DNA of 64,000 nt from Nitrospiraceae bacterium (GTDB taxonomy: Bacteria; Nitrospirota; Nitrospiria; Nitrospirales; Nitrospiraceae). The stretch spans positions 1 to 64,000 of the forward strand of contig DASPUC010000033.1 in NCBI GenBank assembly GCA_035623075.1, in the 5' to 3' direction. This document shows, piece by piece, positions 26,691-35,064 of this stretch. Positions within the stretch are counted from its first letter, which is position 1, and each line of letters opens with the position of its first letter. The position numbers and the translations under genes are program-made. The notes beneath the pieces are model-generated. The model was not told the DNA's origin. It was given only the letters and a program-made list of their open reading frames with translations, and ran no database searches.

Positions 26691-28169
26691 CTATTGAAGC
26701 GAGCTGAAGAAAGCCTGGGCTTTGTGCAGGGTCTCGTCGTATTCTCTTGAAGGGATAGAGTCGGCGACGATGCCGGCCCCGACTTGCAAGTATCCGACTG
26801 TCTGACACAACACAAGCGTCCGAATCGTGATATTGAGATCAAGGTTACCGTTCCAGCTGAGGTAGCCGAACGAGCCGGTATAAGGGCCGCGGCGCACCGG
26901 CTCCAGCTCATCAATAATCTCCATGCACCGGATTTTAGGGACGCCTGTGATGGTCCCGCCAGGGAACATGGCTTTAATCAGGTCAAACGATGTTGCATCC
27001 GGACGCAACGTCCCACTGATGTTGGAGACGATGTGGCTCACATGGGAGTATTGCTCGACTGTCATAAACTCATCGACCTGGACTGTGCCGAATTGGCAGA
27101 CACGACCCAAGTCGTTGCGCTCAAGATCGACCAGCATCAAGTGTTCCGCTCGTTCCTTTTCATTTGAGAGGAGCTCGGTGACGAGACGCTGATCTTCAGC
27201 CTGGTCTCGCCCACGAGGTCTCGTCCCGGCGATCGGGCGGGTATCAGCCAGTCCACCCTGAAGACGGACCAGTCGCTCGGGTGAGCAACTCACCAGAGCC
27301 ACGTTATCGAAATACAAAAGTCCCGAGAACGGAGAAGGGTTGATGCGACGGAGTCGGCTATACAGGTCCTGGCAAGCTATGAGACGGTCGAGGTTGCGAT
27401 TGGGCATGTCTTTGATTGTCACGGTAAATCGATGAGAGAGATTGGCTTGGTAGATGTCTCCCGCCGCGATGTAGTTCTGGCAACGCCGCACGCGATCCAT
27501 GTAGGCAGCCTGAGTCTGTTCCGGATGAAACAACACCTGTCGGGCGTTCGGTGAAAGTGTCGACCTAGGCGGTGTTCCCACCATCTGTGCCGCAAATGCG
27601 GCCAGCCGGTCTAACCCCTCGCGGTAGAGTTTTTCTCGAGGTTCCCCGAGAAACCGCTCGCTGGAAGGACAAAAGATGAGATGGATACGATCGGTCTGGT
27701 GTTCGACCGCCGCGATCACGTCAAAGAAAGCGAACTGCAGGTCCGGGAGCGATAAATCATCTGCGGCGATCGACGGAAGAGCCTCAAATCGTCGGACGAG
27801 GTCATAACTCAGATAGCCGACCGCTCCACCAACGAATGGTGGAAGTCCATGTGTCTTATGGATGTGAGCATCGGCCATCATTTTCCCAAGTTGGCTGAAA
27901 GCATCGAGTAGGATGGTTTCCCGGCCTTCGCGCGTTCGGTACGACGAGTAGGTCCTGTGGCCTGTCAAAATTGCGGAAGGATTGCAACCGAGGAATGAAT
28001 AGCCGAGTTCACGACCACCGGCTGGCCCGCTGTCGAGCAAGAATGAAGGCTGAGAAGGAGAGGCAATTCGACAGAACAAATCAAAAGGATCGGCCTGCTG
28101 GTCTTCGAGCGTGAGAACCAGCGGCTGCGGAGTGCCGTGTAGGAATGATGGTTGAGTGAAATGTGTCAT
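26691..28169 (-). CDS. pabB: Aminodeoxychorismate synthase component I
   Basis: The ATG at 28169 gives 492 residues. The upstream candidate at 28208 falls inside the -10 box of the proposed promoter. The C-terminal half is the chorismate-binding domain: AGDIYQANLSHRF, RPIAGTRPRGRD, SNEKERAEHLMLVDLERNDLG, MFPGGTITGVPK. The N-terminal half is the lipocalin-like domain with GGAVGYLSYD. PabB aminates chorismate for folate synthesis with PabA. Anthranilate synthase (TrpE) is close, but the neighbouring class IV aminotransferase favours PabB. Confidence 0.88.
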   Translation of the reverse strand: MTHFTQPSFLHGTPQPLVLTLEDQQADPFDLFCRIASPSQPSFLLDSGPAGGRELGYSFLGCNPSAILTGHRTYSSYRTREGRETILLDAFSQLGKMMADAHIHKTHGLPPFVGGAVGYLSYDLVRRFEALPSIAADDLSLPDLQFAFFDVIAAVEHQTDRIHLIFCPSSERFLGEPREKLYREGLDRLAAFAAQMVGTPPRSTLSPNARQVLFHPEQTQAAYMDRVRRCQNYIAAGDIYQANLSHRFTVTIKDMPNRNLDRLIACQDLYSRLRRINPSPFSGLLYFDNVALVSCSPERLVRLQGGLADTRPIAGTRPRGRDQAEDQRLVTELLSNEKERAEHLMLVDLERNDLGRVCQFGTVQVDEFMTVEQYSHVSHIVSNISGTLRPDATSFDLIKAMFPGGTITGVPKIRCMEIIDELEPVRRGPYTGSFGYLSWNGNLDLNITIRTLVLCQTVGYLQVGAGIVADSIPSREYDETLHKAQAFFSSLQ

Positions 28170-28206
28170 GGTGGACGTGAGCCTGAGAGGCCACGGAGCG
28201 ACACTC

Positions 28207-28236
28207 ACTATACTCCAGGAATTTGTCTCCTGTCAC
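28207..28236 (-). promoter_or_regulatory. Sigma-70-type promoter of pabB
   Basis: On the minus strand GTGACA (28236-28231) and TATAGT (28212-28207) are 18 bases apart. Transcription would begin near 28200, about 30 bases before the pabB ATG. This position supports the 28169 start. The assignment is by pattern only. Confidence 0.5.
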
Positions 28237-28248
28237 AACGACGACGGC

Positions 28249-28278
28249 TTGACAACTTCACGAGGATTCTGCTTGAAT
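28249..28278 (+). promoter_or_regulatory. Candidate promoter of the atp Fo genes
   Basis: TTGACA (28249-28254, perfect -35) is followed after 18 bases by TTGAAT (28273-28278, 4 of 6). It lies about 40 bases upstream of the AtpI-like start. The -10 is weak, so the call is tentative. Confidence 0.4.
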
Positions 28279-28315
28279 TGCGCGCCCGCCATCCAGGGAG
28301 ACCCCGGGCCACAAC

Positions 28316-28537
28316 ATGCCCCCTTCACAAGATCCGTTTTACGCGGGGCTTGGTCAAGCGGTTCGGATCGGAACCGAACTGTTGGCTGCGCTAATTGTTG
28401 GAGGAGCGTCGGGCTGGGCTGTTGATACGTATCTTCTAGACAGCGGTCCATGGGGGATGGTGGGAGGGTTGATCTTAGGGGCGGTCGCAGGGGTCCGAAG
28501 TGCCTATCGCTCGGCGCAGCAATGGCCGAAGGACTAA
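28316..28537 (+). CDS. AtpI/AtpZ-like F-ATPase accessory protein
   Basis: This 73-residue protein has two transmembrane helices (about 18-37 and 45-62) joined by a short loop with Gly-rich packing (LIVGGASGWAVDTYLLD). It fits the AtpI/AtpZ family, which helps assemble the c-ring and may bind Mg/Ca. It is the first gene of the Fo cluster, 30 bases before atpB. The start ATG has no strong ribosome site. Confidence 0.75.
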   Translation: MPPSQDPFYAGLGQAVRIGTELLAALIVGGASGWAVDTYLLDSGPWGMVGGLILGAVAGVRSAYRSAQQWPKD

Positions 28538-28567
28538 GAAACGCCTCGCGCGTTCGTAGAAAGTCTC

Positions 28568-29320
28568 ATGGAAGAAAGTCCGTTACATCCCTTCGAGCTA
28601 CATAACTACATCCCGATTTCATTGGGTGGGCTCGACATCTCCATTAATAAGGCGGTCGTCATGATGTGGGTGGTGGTCGCCCTGGTGACGCTGTTGATGG
28701 TGATGGCAGGATCTGCTCGCCGGTTGGTTCCGGGGAAACTGCAGATTCTCGGGGAGATACTGGTTGATTTCATTCGGAGCATGATTCTCGACACAATGGG
28801 AAAAGATGGCATGAAATTTTTTCCTCTCATTGCGACCCTTTTCCTTTTCATACTCTTCTGCAATTGGTTAGGACTCATCCCAGGAACATACACCGTGACA
28901 AGCCAGATTATCGTGACAGGCATTTTTGCCGGTTCTGTGTATACATTGAGTCTCATCGTTGGATTCGCGATGCACGGTCTCAAATTCCTCGGCATTCTCG
29001 TTCCACCGGGCACACCAGCTTGGATGTTGCCGCTAATGATTCCCATCGAGCTCATAAGCCAATTGGCAAGGCCCGTTTCTCTGGCTGTACGGTTGTTTGC
29101 CAATATGACCGCTGGTCACACAATTCTTGCAGTCCTTTTCGGCATGGTGATCTCACTGCCATTCTATGTGAGCTGGCTACCCTTTGCAGCGACCCTGTTT
29201 GTGAATGGATTAGAGACGTTGTTGATCGCACCGATCCAGGCATACATATTTACGATTTTGACCTGCGTGTATATTGGGGATGCCATTACCCTGCATGGTC
29301 ATAGTGAGCACGCCCACTAA
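28568..29320 (+). CDS. atpB: ATP synthase Fo subunit a
   Basis: The 250 residues form five to six membrane helices. The family block SLAVRLFANMTAGHTILAVL holds the essential Arg that acts on the c-ring carboxylate. LETLLIAPIQAYIFTILTCV and YIGDAITLHGH follow at the C-terminus. The protein is the proton channel stator. It sits between the AtpI-like and atpE genes. Confidence 0.95.
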   Translation: MEESPLHPFELHNYIPISLGGLDISINKAVVMMWVVVALVTLLMVMAGSARRLVPGKLQILGEILVDFIRSMILDTMGKDGMKFFPLIATLFLFILFCNWLGLIPGTYTVTSQIIVTGIFAGSVYTLSLIVGFAMHGLKFLGILVPPGTPAWMLPLMIPIELISQLARPVSLAVRLFANMTAGHTILAVLFGMVISLPFYVSWLPFAATLFVNGLETLLIAPIQAYIFTILTCVYIGDAITLHGHSEHAH

Positions 29321-29355
29321 TCGGCGTGGTCTACACAAGGGAGGAAGGACAAACA

Positions 29356-29586
29356 ATGGATGCAGGAGCAGCAGCGTTGGTAGGGATGGGATTGGCCGCA
29401 GCAGGATTTGCCGGAGCCGGCGTGGGCATCGGATATATCTTCGGCAAGATGATCGAAGCAGTCGCGCGTCAGCCCGAAGCGGAAGGCCGAGTCGGCAAGT
29501 ACATGTGGATCGGGTTCGCGCTAGTCGAAGCCATCGCGCTGTACGGCTTGGTCATTGCGTTCATCATTATGGGTCTACGAAAATAG
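29356..29586 (+). CDS. atpE: ATP synthase Fo subunit c
   Basis: The ATG at 29356 with GGGAGGAAGG upstream gives 76 residues; the frame to 29326 is an artefact. Two helices are separated by the polar loop ARQPEAEG. The ion-binding Glu is in WIGFALVEAIALYGLVIAF. The residues around it (E-A-I-A-L-Y) fit a proton rather than a sodium site, though the exact pattern for coupling cannot be proven. It is the c-ring subunit. Confidence 0.95.
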   Translation: MDAGAAALVGMGLAAAGFAGAGVGIGYIFGKMIEAVARQPEAEGRVGKYMWIGFALVEAIALYGLVIAFIIMGLRK

Positions 29587-29676
29587 GAGCAGGTAAGAGA
29601 CTCTCGGCAATGGGCTGGAGGCAGACGATCATTGCCTTTCATCCCTCGCCGCGAAGCCTATGCCTGATTACCAGAT

Positions 29677-30183
29677 ATGCCGCAGTTTGACTCGCATTTC
29701 TTTTCTTCCTTGATTTTCTGGGAGGTGGTGTCTTTCGGCATTCTCCTCTTCGCGCTCTACAAGTTTGCCTTTCCCGGCATTCTGAGCGCGTTGGAAGAGC
29801 GCGAGAAGAAGATCAGGGACAGTCTCGACCAGGCGGAACGCCATCGAACTGAGGCAGAACACAAGCTGAAGGAGTATGAAGCCAAGTTGAGTGCCGCATC
29901 AAAAGAAGCCGATGGCATCCTGGCCACTGCGAAGGAACGAGCTCAGCGATTATTGGAAGAAAACGAACAGCGCCTGACGGCAGAAGCCGAACGGATTAAA
30001 GGTGATACGACCCGTGAAATCGATCAGGAACGGCGAAAGGCTATTCAGGATATCCGCGCCCAGACGACCGACTTGGCCCTAATGGTCGCCGAAAAAGTGG
30101 TGCAGCGCAGCTTGACCGATGCCGACCATCGTAAGTTAGCGGATGACGCATTGGCCGCCCTCGCGAAATCCTACCAGCAGTAG
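29677..30183 (+). CDS. atpF: ATP synthase Fo subunit b
   Basis: The 168 residues start with a membrane helix (about 10-27, FFSSLIFWEVVSFGILLFAL) and continue as a long charged coiled coil, the peripheral stalk. It follows atpE by 90 bases. No atpH, A, G, D or C follows: the next gene is larE, on the other strand. The F1 genes must therefore be elsewhere in the genome. Confidence 0.93.
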   Translation: MPQFDSHFFSSLIFWEVVSFGILLFALYKFAFPGILSALEEREKKIRDSLDQAERHRTEAEHKLKEYEAKLSAASKEADGILATAKERAQRLLEENEQRLTAEAERIKGDTTREIDQERRKAIQDIRAQTTDLALMVAEKVVQRSLTDADHRKLADDALAALAKSYQQ

Positions 30184-30208
30184 ATTTCACAGGCGCCGAC
30201 GGGGGAGC

Positions 30209-31018
30209 TTAGGCCACGCTGGTTCCGCCTCGCCTATAGCCTTGTAAATCCACACAGACGAAACGAAAGCCCAGTTCACGAAGGCGACTGCTGAGGAGTC
30301 CGCGGCGTTCGGGCTCATTCAGCAGAGCAAATTCTTCCTGGTTAAGCTCGATCCGGGCAATCTCACCGTGATCCCGGACTCGTACCTGGCGAAATCCTTC
30401 AGCGAGGAGGACCTCTTCGGCCCGTTCCACACGTCTAAGTTTGTCGACGGTGATCGGAATTCCACGCGGGATTCTTGAAGAAAGACAGGCAGCCGCTGGC
30501 TTATCCCAATTGGAGAGCCCTAGAGCTTTCGCCAATGTCCGGATCTCGGGTTTCGAAAGCCCGGCTTCAACTAATGGACTACGGACATTCCATTCACGCG
30601 CTGCTTTGATTCCCGGTCGGTCATCCCCCAGATCGTCAACGTTGGTCCCGTCCACAATCCAGCGGGTGGCTCGTGGTTCTCGAAATTCGTCGAGGAGCTT
30701 GTAGAGGTCACTCTTGCAGTGGAAACAACGGCTCGCATCGTTCTGAACGAACTCTGGAATAGCCAACTGATCCGTCTGGATGATCTCATGGCGAGCTCCA
30801 ATTTCTGCTGCCACTTGTGTCGCCATCAGGAGTTCGCTGGTGGGAAAAGTCGGCGAGACTGCCGTCACGCCGATGGCGCGGCTCCCGAGTTGCTCGTGGG
30901 CGACTTTCAATACAAAAGCACTATCAATTCCACCGGAGAACGCCACCAGAACGGAGCGCATGTCGGTAAGATTGTGACGAAGGTGCTCGAGCTTGGTTTG
31001 CAGTGTGTCAGGCGACAT
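30209..31018 (-). CDS. larE: ATP-dependent sacrificial sulfur transferase LarE
   Basis: The ATG at 31018 gives 269 residues; the longer frame is unsupported. A PP-loop SGGIDSAF binds ATP, and the sulfur-donor Cys sits in KPAAACLSSRIPRG. RCFHCKSDLYKLLDEF is a second Cys pair typical of this family. LarE helps make the nickel-pincer cofactor of lactate racemase and related enzymes, together with LarB and LarC. Neither partner is in the window, so it may serve another sulfur transfer. It follows the M16 pair by 32 bases on the same strand. Confidence 0.88.
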   Translation of the reverse strand: MSPDTLQTKLEHLRHNLTDMRSVLVAFSGGIDSAFVLKVAHEQLGSRAIGVTAVSPTFPTSELLMATQVAAEIGARHEIIQTDQLAIPEFVQNDASRCFHCKSDLYKLLDEFREPRATRWIVDGTNVDDLGDDRPGIKAAREWNVRSPLVEAGLSKPEIRTLAKALGLSNWDKPAAACLSSRIPRGIPITVDKLRRVERAEEVLLAEGFRQVRVRDHGEIARIELNQEEFALLNEPERRGLLSSRLRELGFRFVCVDLQGYRRGGTSVA

Positions 31019-31050
31019 AATCTGCTTGGTCCACGCCAGAGCCGTACCAG

Positions 31051-32415
31051 CTAGTGTTTGACTTTCGCCTTGGCGATATTGCCGACGACGACGAGGGCGT
31101 AGCGTTGCGGATCGAGATACTGTTTGGCGACGCGCTGGACATCTTCCTTCGTCACTCGTTCGATCCATTTCGGATATTGTGAGAAATATTCGAATCCCAG
31201 GCCATAGAACTCAACCTGCGCTGAGACTTGAGCCAGCTTGGTTGTCGAGTCGAACCGGAGCGGGAAACTGCCCATGAGAAACGACTTGGCCTCAGCCAGC
31301 TCCTGATCGGAAACCGGTGTTTCTCGGATGTTTTTGAGTTCCGCTAAAACACCGGCGATAGCTTGGTTGGTCGCTTCGGTCCTCGTTTGCAAGTTGATCC
31401 AGAAGGACCCGGGAAGCAAGCGTGCATCGAAGTGACTCATGATGCCATAGGCGAGTCCCTGCTTGTCACGAATCGAGTCCATGAGCCGAGATGAAAATCC
31501 ACCGGCGCCAAGGATGTAATTCATGACGGTCACGGCATAAAAATCCGGATGAGCCCGTTGAATGCCGCCGTGCCCCAAGATAATGGTGGATTGGGTCAGA
31601 TCCTTCTCGATCAGCTGGACGGTTTTTCGTTTGATCGGCGAGGGCTCCTTGATGTTTCGCGGAGACGTCCCTCCTTTTTTCCAAGCGCCGAAATGCGTTT
31701 GGACAAGTCCCGTGGCTTGTTCCACCGTCACATCGCCGACGATCGCTAGAATGGTTTGTGAGGGCTGATATTCCTTGGCATAAAACGCTTGGACATCGGC
31801 GAGCGTCACCTTGGCGAGCGTTTCTTCGGTTCCATTGACCGGCCAGCGATAAGGATGCCCATGGAACACCAGCTGGTTGAATGCCTTCATGGCCACATGG
31901 CCGGGATCATCGTTGTCGCTGGCTATCTCGCCGAGGAGCTGCGTGCGAATCCTCTCGAACTCCTGTTTCTGAAATGCGGGGCGTTGAAGAATATCGGCAA
32001 GGAGAGTAAATCCGAGGTCGACGTCTTTCTTCAGGACACGTGCGGAGGCTGTTGTAAAGTCTTCCGAGGCTTTGACTTCGAGTGATCCTCCGACGAAATC
32101 GATTTGTTCCGCCAGTTGTTTTGAACTCCTGGTTGTTGTGCCTTCATCTAACAGGCTGGCTGTCAGGTTGGCGACTCCAGCCTTCTCCGGAGGGTCTTGT
32201 GCTGAGCCGGTCTTGATGAGAGCGTGAATCTCGACGATGGGGAGAAAATGCTGTTCGAGCACGAGCACCGTTATTCCGTTTGTGGTGACGAACTTCGACG
32301 GGGCAATATCCGCCGCTGTGCTGACGGCAGATCCCCAGAGCCAGAACAAGACCGCGGCGACGACGAGGATCGATGAGGACGCTCTACATGCTGGCTTGGA
32401 GCTCGATGACTTCAT
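31051..32415 (-). CDS. M16 peptidase-family protein, non-catalytic partner
   Basis: The ATG at 32415 gives 454 residues and places a signal peptide at the N-terminus (SSILVVAAVLFWLWGSAVST). The M16 fold is complete (GVANLTASLLDEGTTTRSS and DNDDPGHVAMKAFNQLVFHG), but the H-x-x-E-H zinc site is absent: the corresponding position reads ANLTASLLDEG. It should pair with the catalytic protein of the gene 13 bases upstream. The two probably form a periplasmic heterodimer, as in other bacterial M16B pairs. Confidence 0.88.
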   Translation of the reverse strand: MKSSSSKPACRASSSILVVAAVLFWLWGSAVSTAADIAPSKFVTTNGITVLVLEQHFLPIVEIHALIKTGSAQDPPEKAGVANLTASLLDEGTTTRSSKQLAEQIDFVGGSLEVKASEDFTTASARVLKKDVDLGFTLLADILQRPAFQKQEFERIRTQLLGEIASDNDDPGHVAMKAFNQLVFHGHPYRWPVNGTEETLAKVTLADVQAFYAKEYQPSQTILAIVGDVTVEQATGLVQTHFGAWKKGGTSPRNIKEPSPIKRKTVQLIEKDLTQSTIILGHGGIQRAHPDFYAVTVMNYILGAGGFSSRLMDSIRDKQGLAYGIMSHFDARLLPGSFWINLQTRTEATNQAIAGVLAELKNIRETPVSDQELAEAKSFLMGSFPLRFDSTTKLAQVSAQVEFYGLGFEYFSQYPKWIERVTKEDVQRVAKQYLDPQRYALVVVGNIAKAKVKH

Positions 32416-32428
32416 TCTCTGACTGTCC

Positions 32429-33805
32429 CTAATGGATAGCTGCGGCTGGGGCATCGGATTGTTTGTTGGGAAGAGGAATGAGGGATCCGACCGTGCGATT
32501 GTCGTCGATGAGGTATTGACGCGCGACGCGCTGTACGTCCTTGGCGGTGACGGCTCTGATTCGCTCGAGAAATTGGTCGACTTTGCGCCAACCGGCCCCG
32601 ACCGTTTCGGCCTGGCCCAACAGCATGGCGTGCCGGAAATTCGAGTCTTGCTCAAATACCCGAGCGGCTTCGACCTGATTCTTGGCTCGTTGGAGCTCTT
32701 GGTCCGTCGGTGGATCAGTCTGTAGCCGCCTGATCTCCTTATTGAGTGCTTCTTCCACCGCTTCAATCTTTTGTCCCGGACTGACGAGGGCATAGAAATA
32801 GAAAAGGCCAGGATCGGTTTGCATCAAGCTATACTCGGCACCGACCGCGAGCGCGGATTTCTGATCATAAACCAGGCTCTGATAGAGACGTGAGCTTTTC
32901 CCTCGTTGCAAGATCGATTCGAGGATATCGAGGGCGTACGAATCCTCGCTCGTATAGTTCGGCACGCGATACCCCATCATCACAAACGGCACTTGCGCTT
33001 CCCGCTTCAACAGGAAGCGGCGTTCACCTTTTTGTTCCGGTTCTATTGTTGTCAGCGGCTTCGGTTCGGGCCCACGAGGGATGGGTTCGAATAGCTGCTT
33101 GATCGTCGGTAGAAGCGTATCGGCTTTGATATCACCCACGATGATTAACGTGGCGTTGTTAGGAGAATAGAATGTGTCATAGTGTCGCTGAAGGTCGTCC
33201 AACGTCATCGCATCCAGGTCACCGAACCAACCGATTACCGGCCAATGATACGGGTGGCTCAAGAACGCCTGAGCGAACAGGGCTTCGACCAGCGCCCCTT
33301 GAGGGTCGTCCTCTGTTCGGAGACGGCGTTCCTCCTTCACAACTTCACGTTCCGTCTTCAGCTCGTTCATGTCGAAAAGTAGCCCCTGCATCCGATCAGC
33401 TTCTAATTCTAACGCGAGTTCGACGCGATCGGCTGCCAGATTCTCAAAGTAGGCGGTGAAGTCCTGGCTGGTGAACGCGTTGTCCATGCCGCCATTTTTT
33501 CTGATGAGGCGAGAGAACGAACCTTTGGGATACTTGGTCGTTCCTTTGAACATCATGTGCTCGAGCATGTGAGAAAGCCCAGCTCGGCCCATCACTTCGT
33601 TTCGCGAACCGACCCTGTACCAGACTTGCACGGTCGCCACAGGGGCTTTGGGCACTTCCACCAACAGGACCTTCATCCCGTTGGCAAGCACGAACTCACG
33701 AGGCTCTGCCGCCAAGGCCGGCTGAATGAGAAAGAGGAAACAGAGGACAATGATCGACTCCAGGACGCGTCGAGAGGTTTTGTGCGGGGAATGCAACAAG
33801 GTCAT
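32429..33805 (-). CDS. M16 zinc peptidase, catalytic partner
   Basis: The ATG at 33805 gives 458 residues with a signal peptide (VLESIIVLCFLFLIQPALAA). H79 and H83 with E82 form the inverted zinc motif H-x-x-E-H (HMLEH), and the third ligand Glu is in ELKTEREVVKEERR. It is thus an active, exported M16 metallopeptidase. The upstream start at 33835 is possible but would place ten residues before the signal. It follows rlmN by 31 bases and is upstream of the inactive partner. Confidence 0.9.
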   Translation of the reverse strand: MTLLHSPHKTSRRVLESIIVLCFLFLIQPALAAEPREFVLANGMKVLLVEVPKAPVATVQVWYRVGSRNEVMGRAGLSHMLEHMMFKGTTKYPKGSFSRLIRKNGGMDNAFTSQDFTAYFENLAADRVELALELEADRMQGLLFDMNELKTEREVVKEERRLRTEDDPQGALVEALFAQAFLSHPYHWPVIGWFGDLDAMTLDDLQRHYDTFYSPNNATLIIVGDIKADTLLPTIKQLFEPIPRGPEPKPLTTIEPEQKGERRFLLKREAQVPFVMMGYRVPNYTSEDSYALDILESILQRGKSSRLYQSLVYDQKSALAVGAEYSLMQTDPGLFYFYALVSPGQKIEAVEEALNKEIRRLQTDPPTDQELQRAKNQVEAARVFEQDSNFRHAMLLGQAETVGAGWRKVDQFLERIRAVTAKDVQRVARQYLIDDNRTVGSLIPLPNKQSDAPAAAIH

Positions 33806-33836
33806 GATGACGTCGTGGGGGAAGGCACGATGCATG

Positions 33837-34943
33837 CTAACAACGGGGTTGAATTTGTGTCAAGGCGGACACCGGCTGAAGCGATGGCAGAGTTCCTAGC
33901 TGGCCACAGGCACCAAGGACATCGCGTCCCCGACTCTTTCGGATGAACGTGTCGATGCCCGACTGTTTCAGGATTGATTGAAAGACCAGGACCTCTGTGT
34001 CTAACGGACGACGAAAGCGACTTCCCGGGAATTCATTGAAGGGTATGAGATTGACCTTGCATGACAGCCCCCGCAAGAGCTTGGTCAATCGTTGAGCGTC
34101 ATCCGGACGGTCATTGACTCCCGCTAAGAGGACATACTCGAAGGTCAATCGTCGGTTCGGCGGCAAGGGATACCGACGGCAAGCGGCGAGGAGGGTCTTC
34201 AGCGAGGCGAGTCCATTGGCGGAAGGCATCAGACGCGCGCGTTGTTCATCCGTGGTGGCATTCAGTGAAATAGCCAGGTTGACTCCTAATGGAGCAACGT
34301 CTTTCAGTCGTGACGCAAGGCCGGCGGTCGAAACAGTGATCCGTCTGGGCGACCACTTGAGTCCCCATGCCTGATTGGTGAGTCGACGAATGGCGTCTGA
34401 GAGCGAATCTAAATTCGCGAGCGGTTCCCCCATGCCCATGAATACTAAATTTGTGATCCGTTCTCCTTCGTCGAGATGTTCGTAGGCTGTGAGGACTTGG
34501 TCGACGATTTCGTGGGATTTTAGATTCCGTCTCAGACCCATCGTGCCGGTCAGGCAAAATCCGCAGTCCAATGTACAGCCAACTTGGGTCGAAACACAGA
34601 GAGTCAACCGATCATTGTCCGGAATCAGAACCGCTTCGACATTCAATCCATCTTCGAGGGTGAGAACCAGTTTCCTGGTCTGGTCGGTCGATCGAAACAC
34701 CTGAGAGGCAGTGACCCGTCGTATCGTTGCAATGGCTTGCAGAGTTCTGCGCTCCGTCAAACTGAGGTCCGTCATTTGGTCGATTGTCTGCGCACCCCGT
34801 CGATAGAGCCACCGGAGCACCTGTCCGGTGCGGTACCTTGGCCACTGGAGTTTTTGGACGATTTGACCCACGCCGCGTTCGTCAAGGGCTAAGAGATTTA
34901 CCGCAGAGGAAGCGAGAGCTAGTTGGTCATGTTTCATAGACAT
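33837..34943 (-). CDS. rlmN: 23S rRNA (adenine-2503-C2)-methyltransferase
   Basis: The 368 residues contain the radical SAM triad in CTLDCGFC (C-x3-C-x2-C, about 122-129) and GMGEPLANLDSL for SAM binding. ATIRRVTASQVF is near the N-terminus. The C-terminal Cys used in methyl transfer is probably in RDVLGACGQL. RlmN methylates A2503 of 23S rRNA and A37 of some tRNAs. It heads the operon rlmN, M16 pair, larE. Confidence 0.95.
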   Translation of the reverse strand: MSMKHDQLALASSAVNLLALDERGVGQIVQKLQWPRYRTGQVLRWLYRRGAQTIDQMTDLSLTERRTLQAIATIRRVTASQVFRSTDQTRKLVLTLEDGLNVEAVLIPDNDRLTLCVSTQVGCTLDCGFCLTGTMGLRRNLKSHEIVDQVLTAYEHLDEGERITNLVFMGMGEPLANLDSLSDAIRRLTNQAWGLKWSPRRITVSTAGLASRLKDVAPLGVNLAISLNATTDEQRARLMPSANGLASLKTLLAACRRYPLPPNRRLTFEYVLLAGVNDRPDDAQRLTKLLRGLSCKVNLIPFNEFPGSRFRRPLDTEVLVFQSILKQSGIDTFIRKSRGRDVLGACGQLGTLPSLQPVSALTQIQPRC

Positions 34944-35020
34944 GAATACAGGCTAGCACAGGGCGAAAAAGCGGAACAAGCAGGAGACACATTCGGTTTG
35001 CTGGCAACAAAGCGAGGACG

Positions 35021-35030
35021 CTGATATAAA
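35021..35030 (+). promoter_or_regulatory. Extended -10 promoter upstream of slt
   Basis: TGATATAAA (TG then TATAAA at 35025-35030) is an extended -10 site. The -35 at 17 bases is poor. Transcription would begin near 35037, about 25 bases before the start codon. Confidence 0.4.
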
Positions 35031-35064
35031 GGGAGAAGAGTCGTAACGGCTAGAGACGGTGCAC

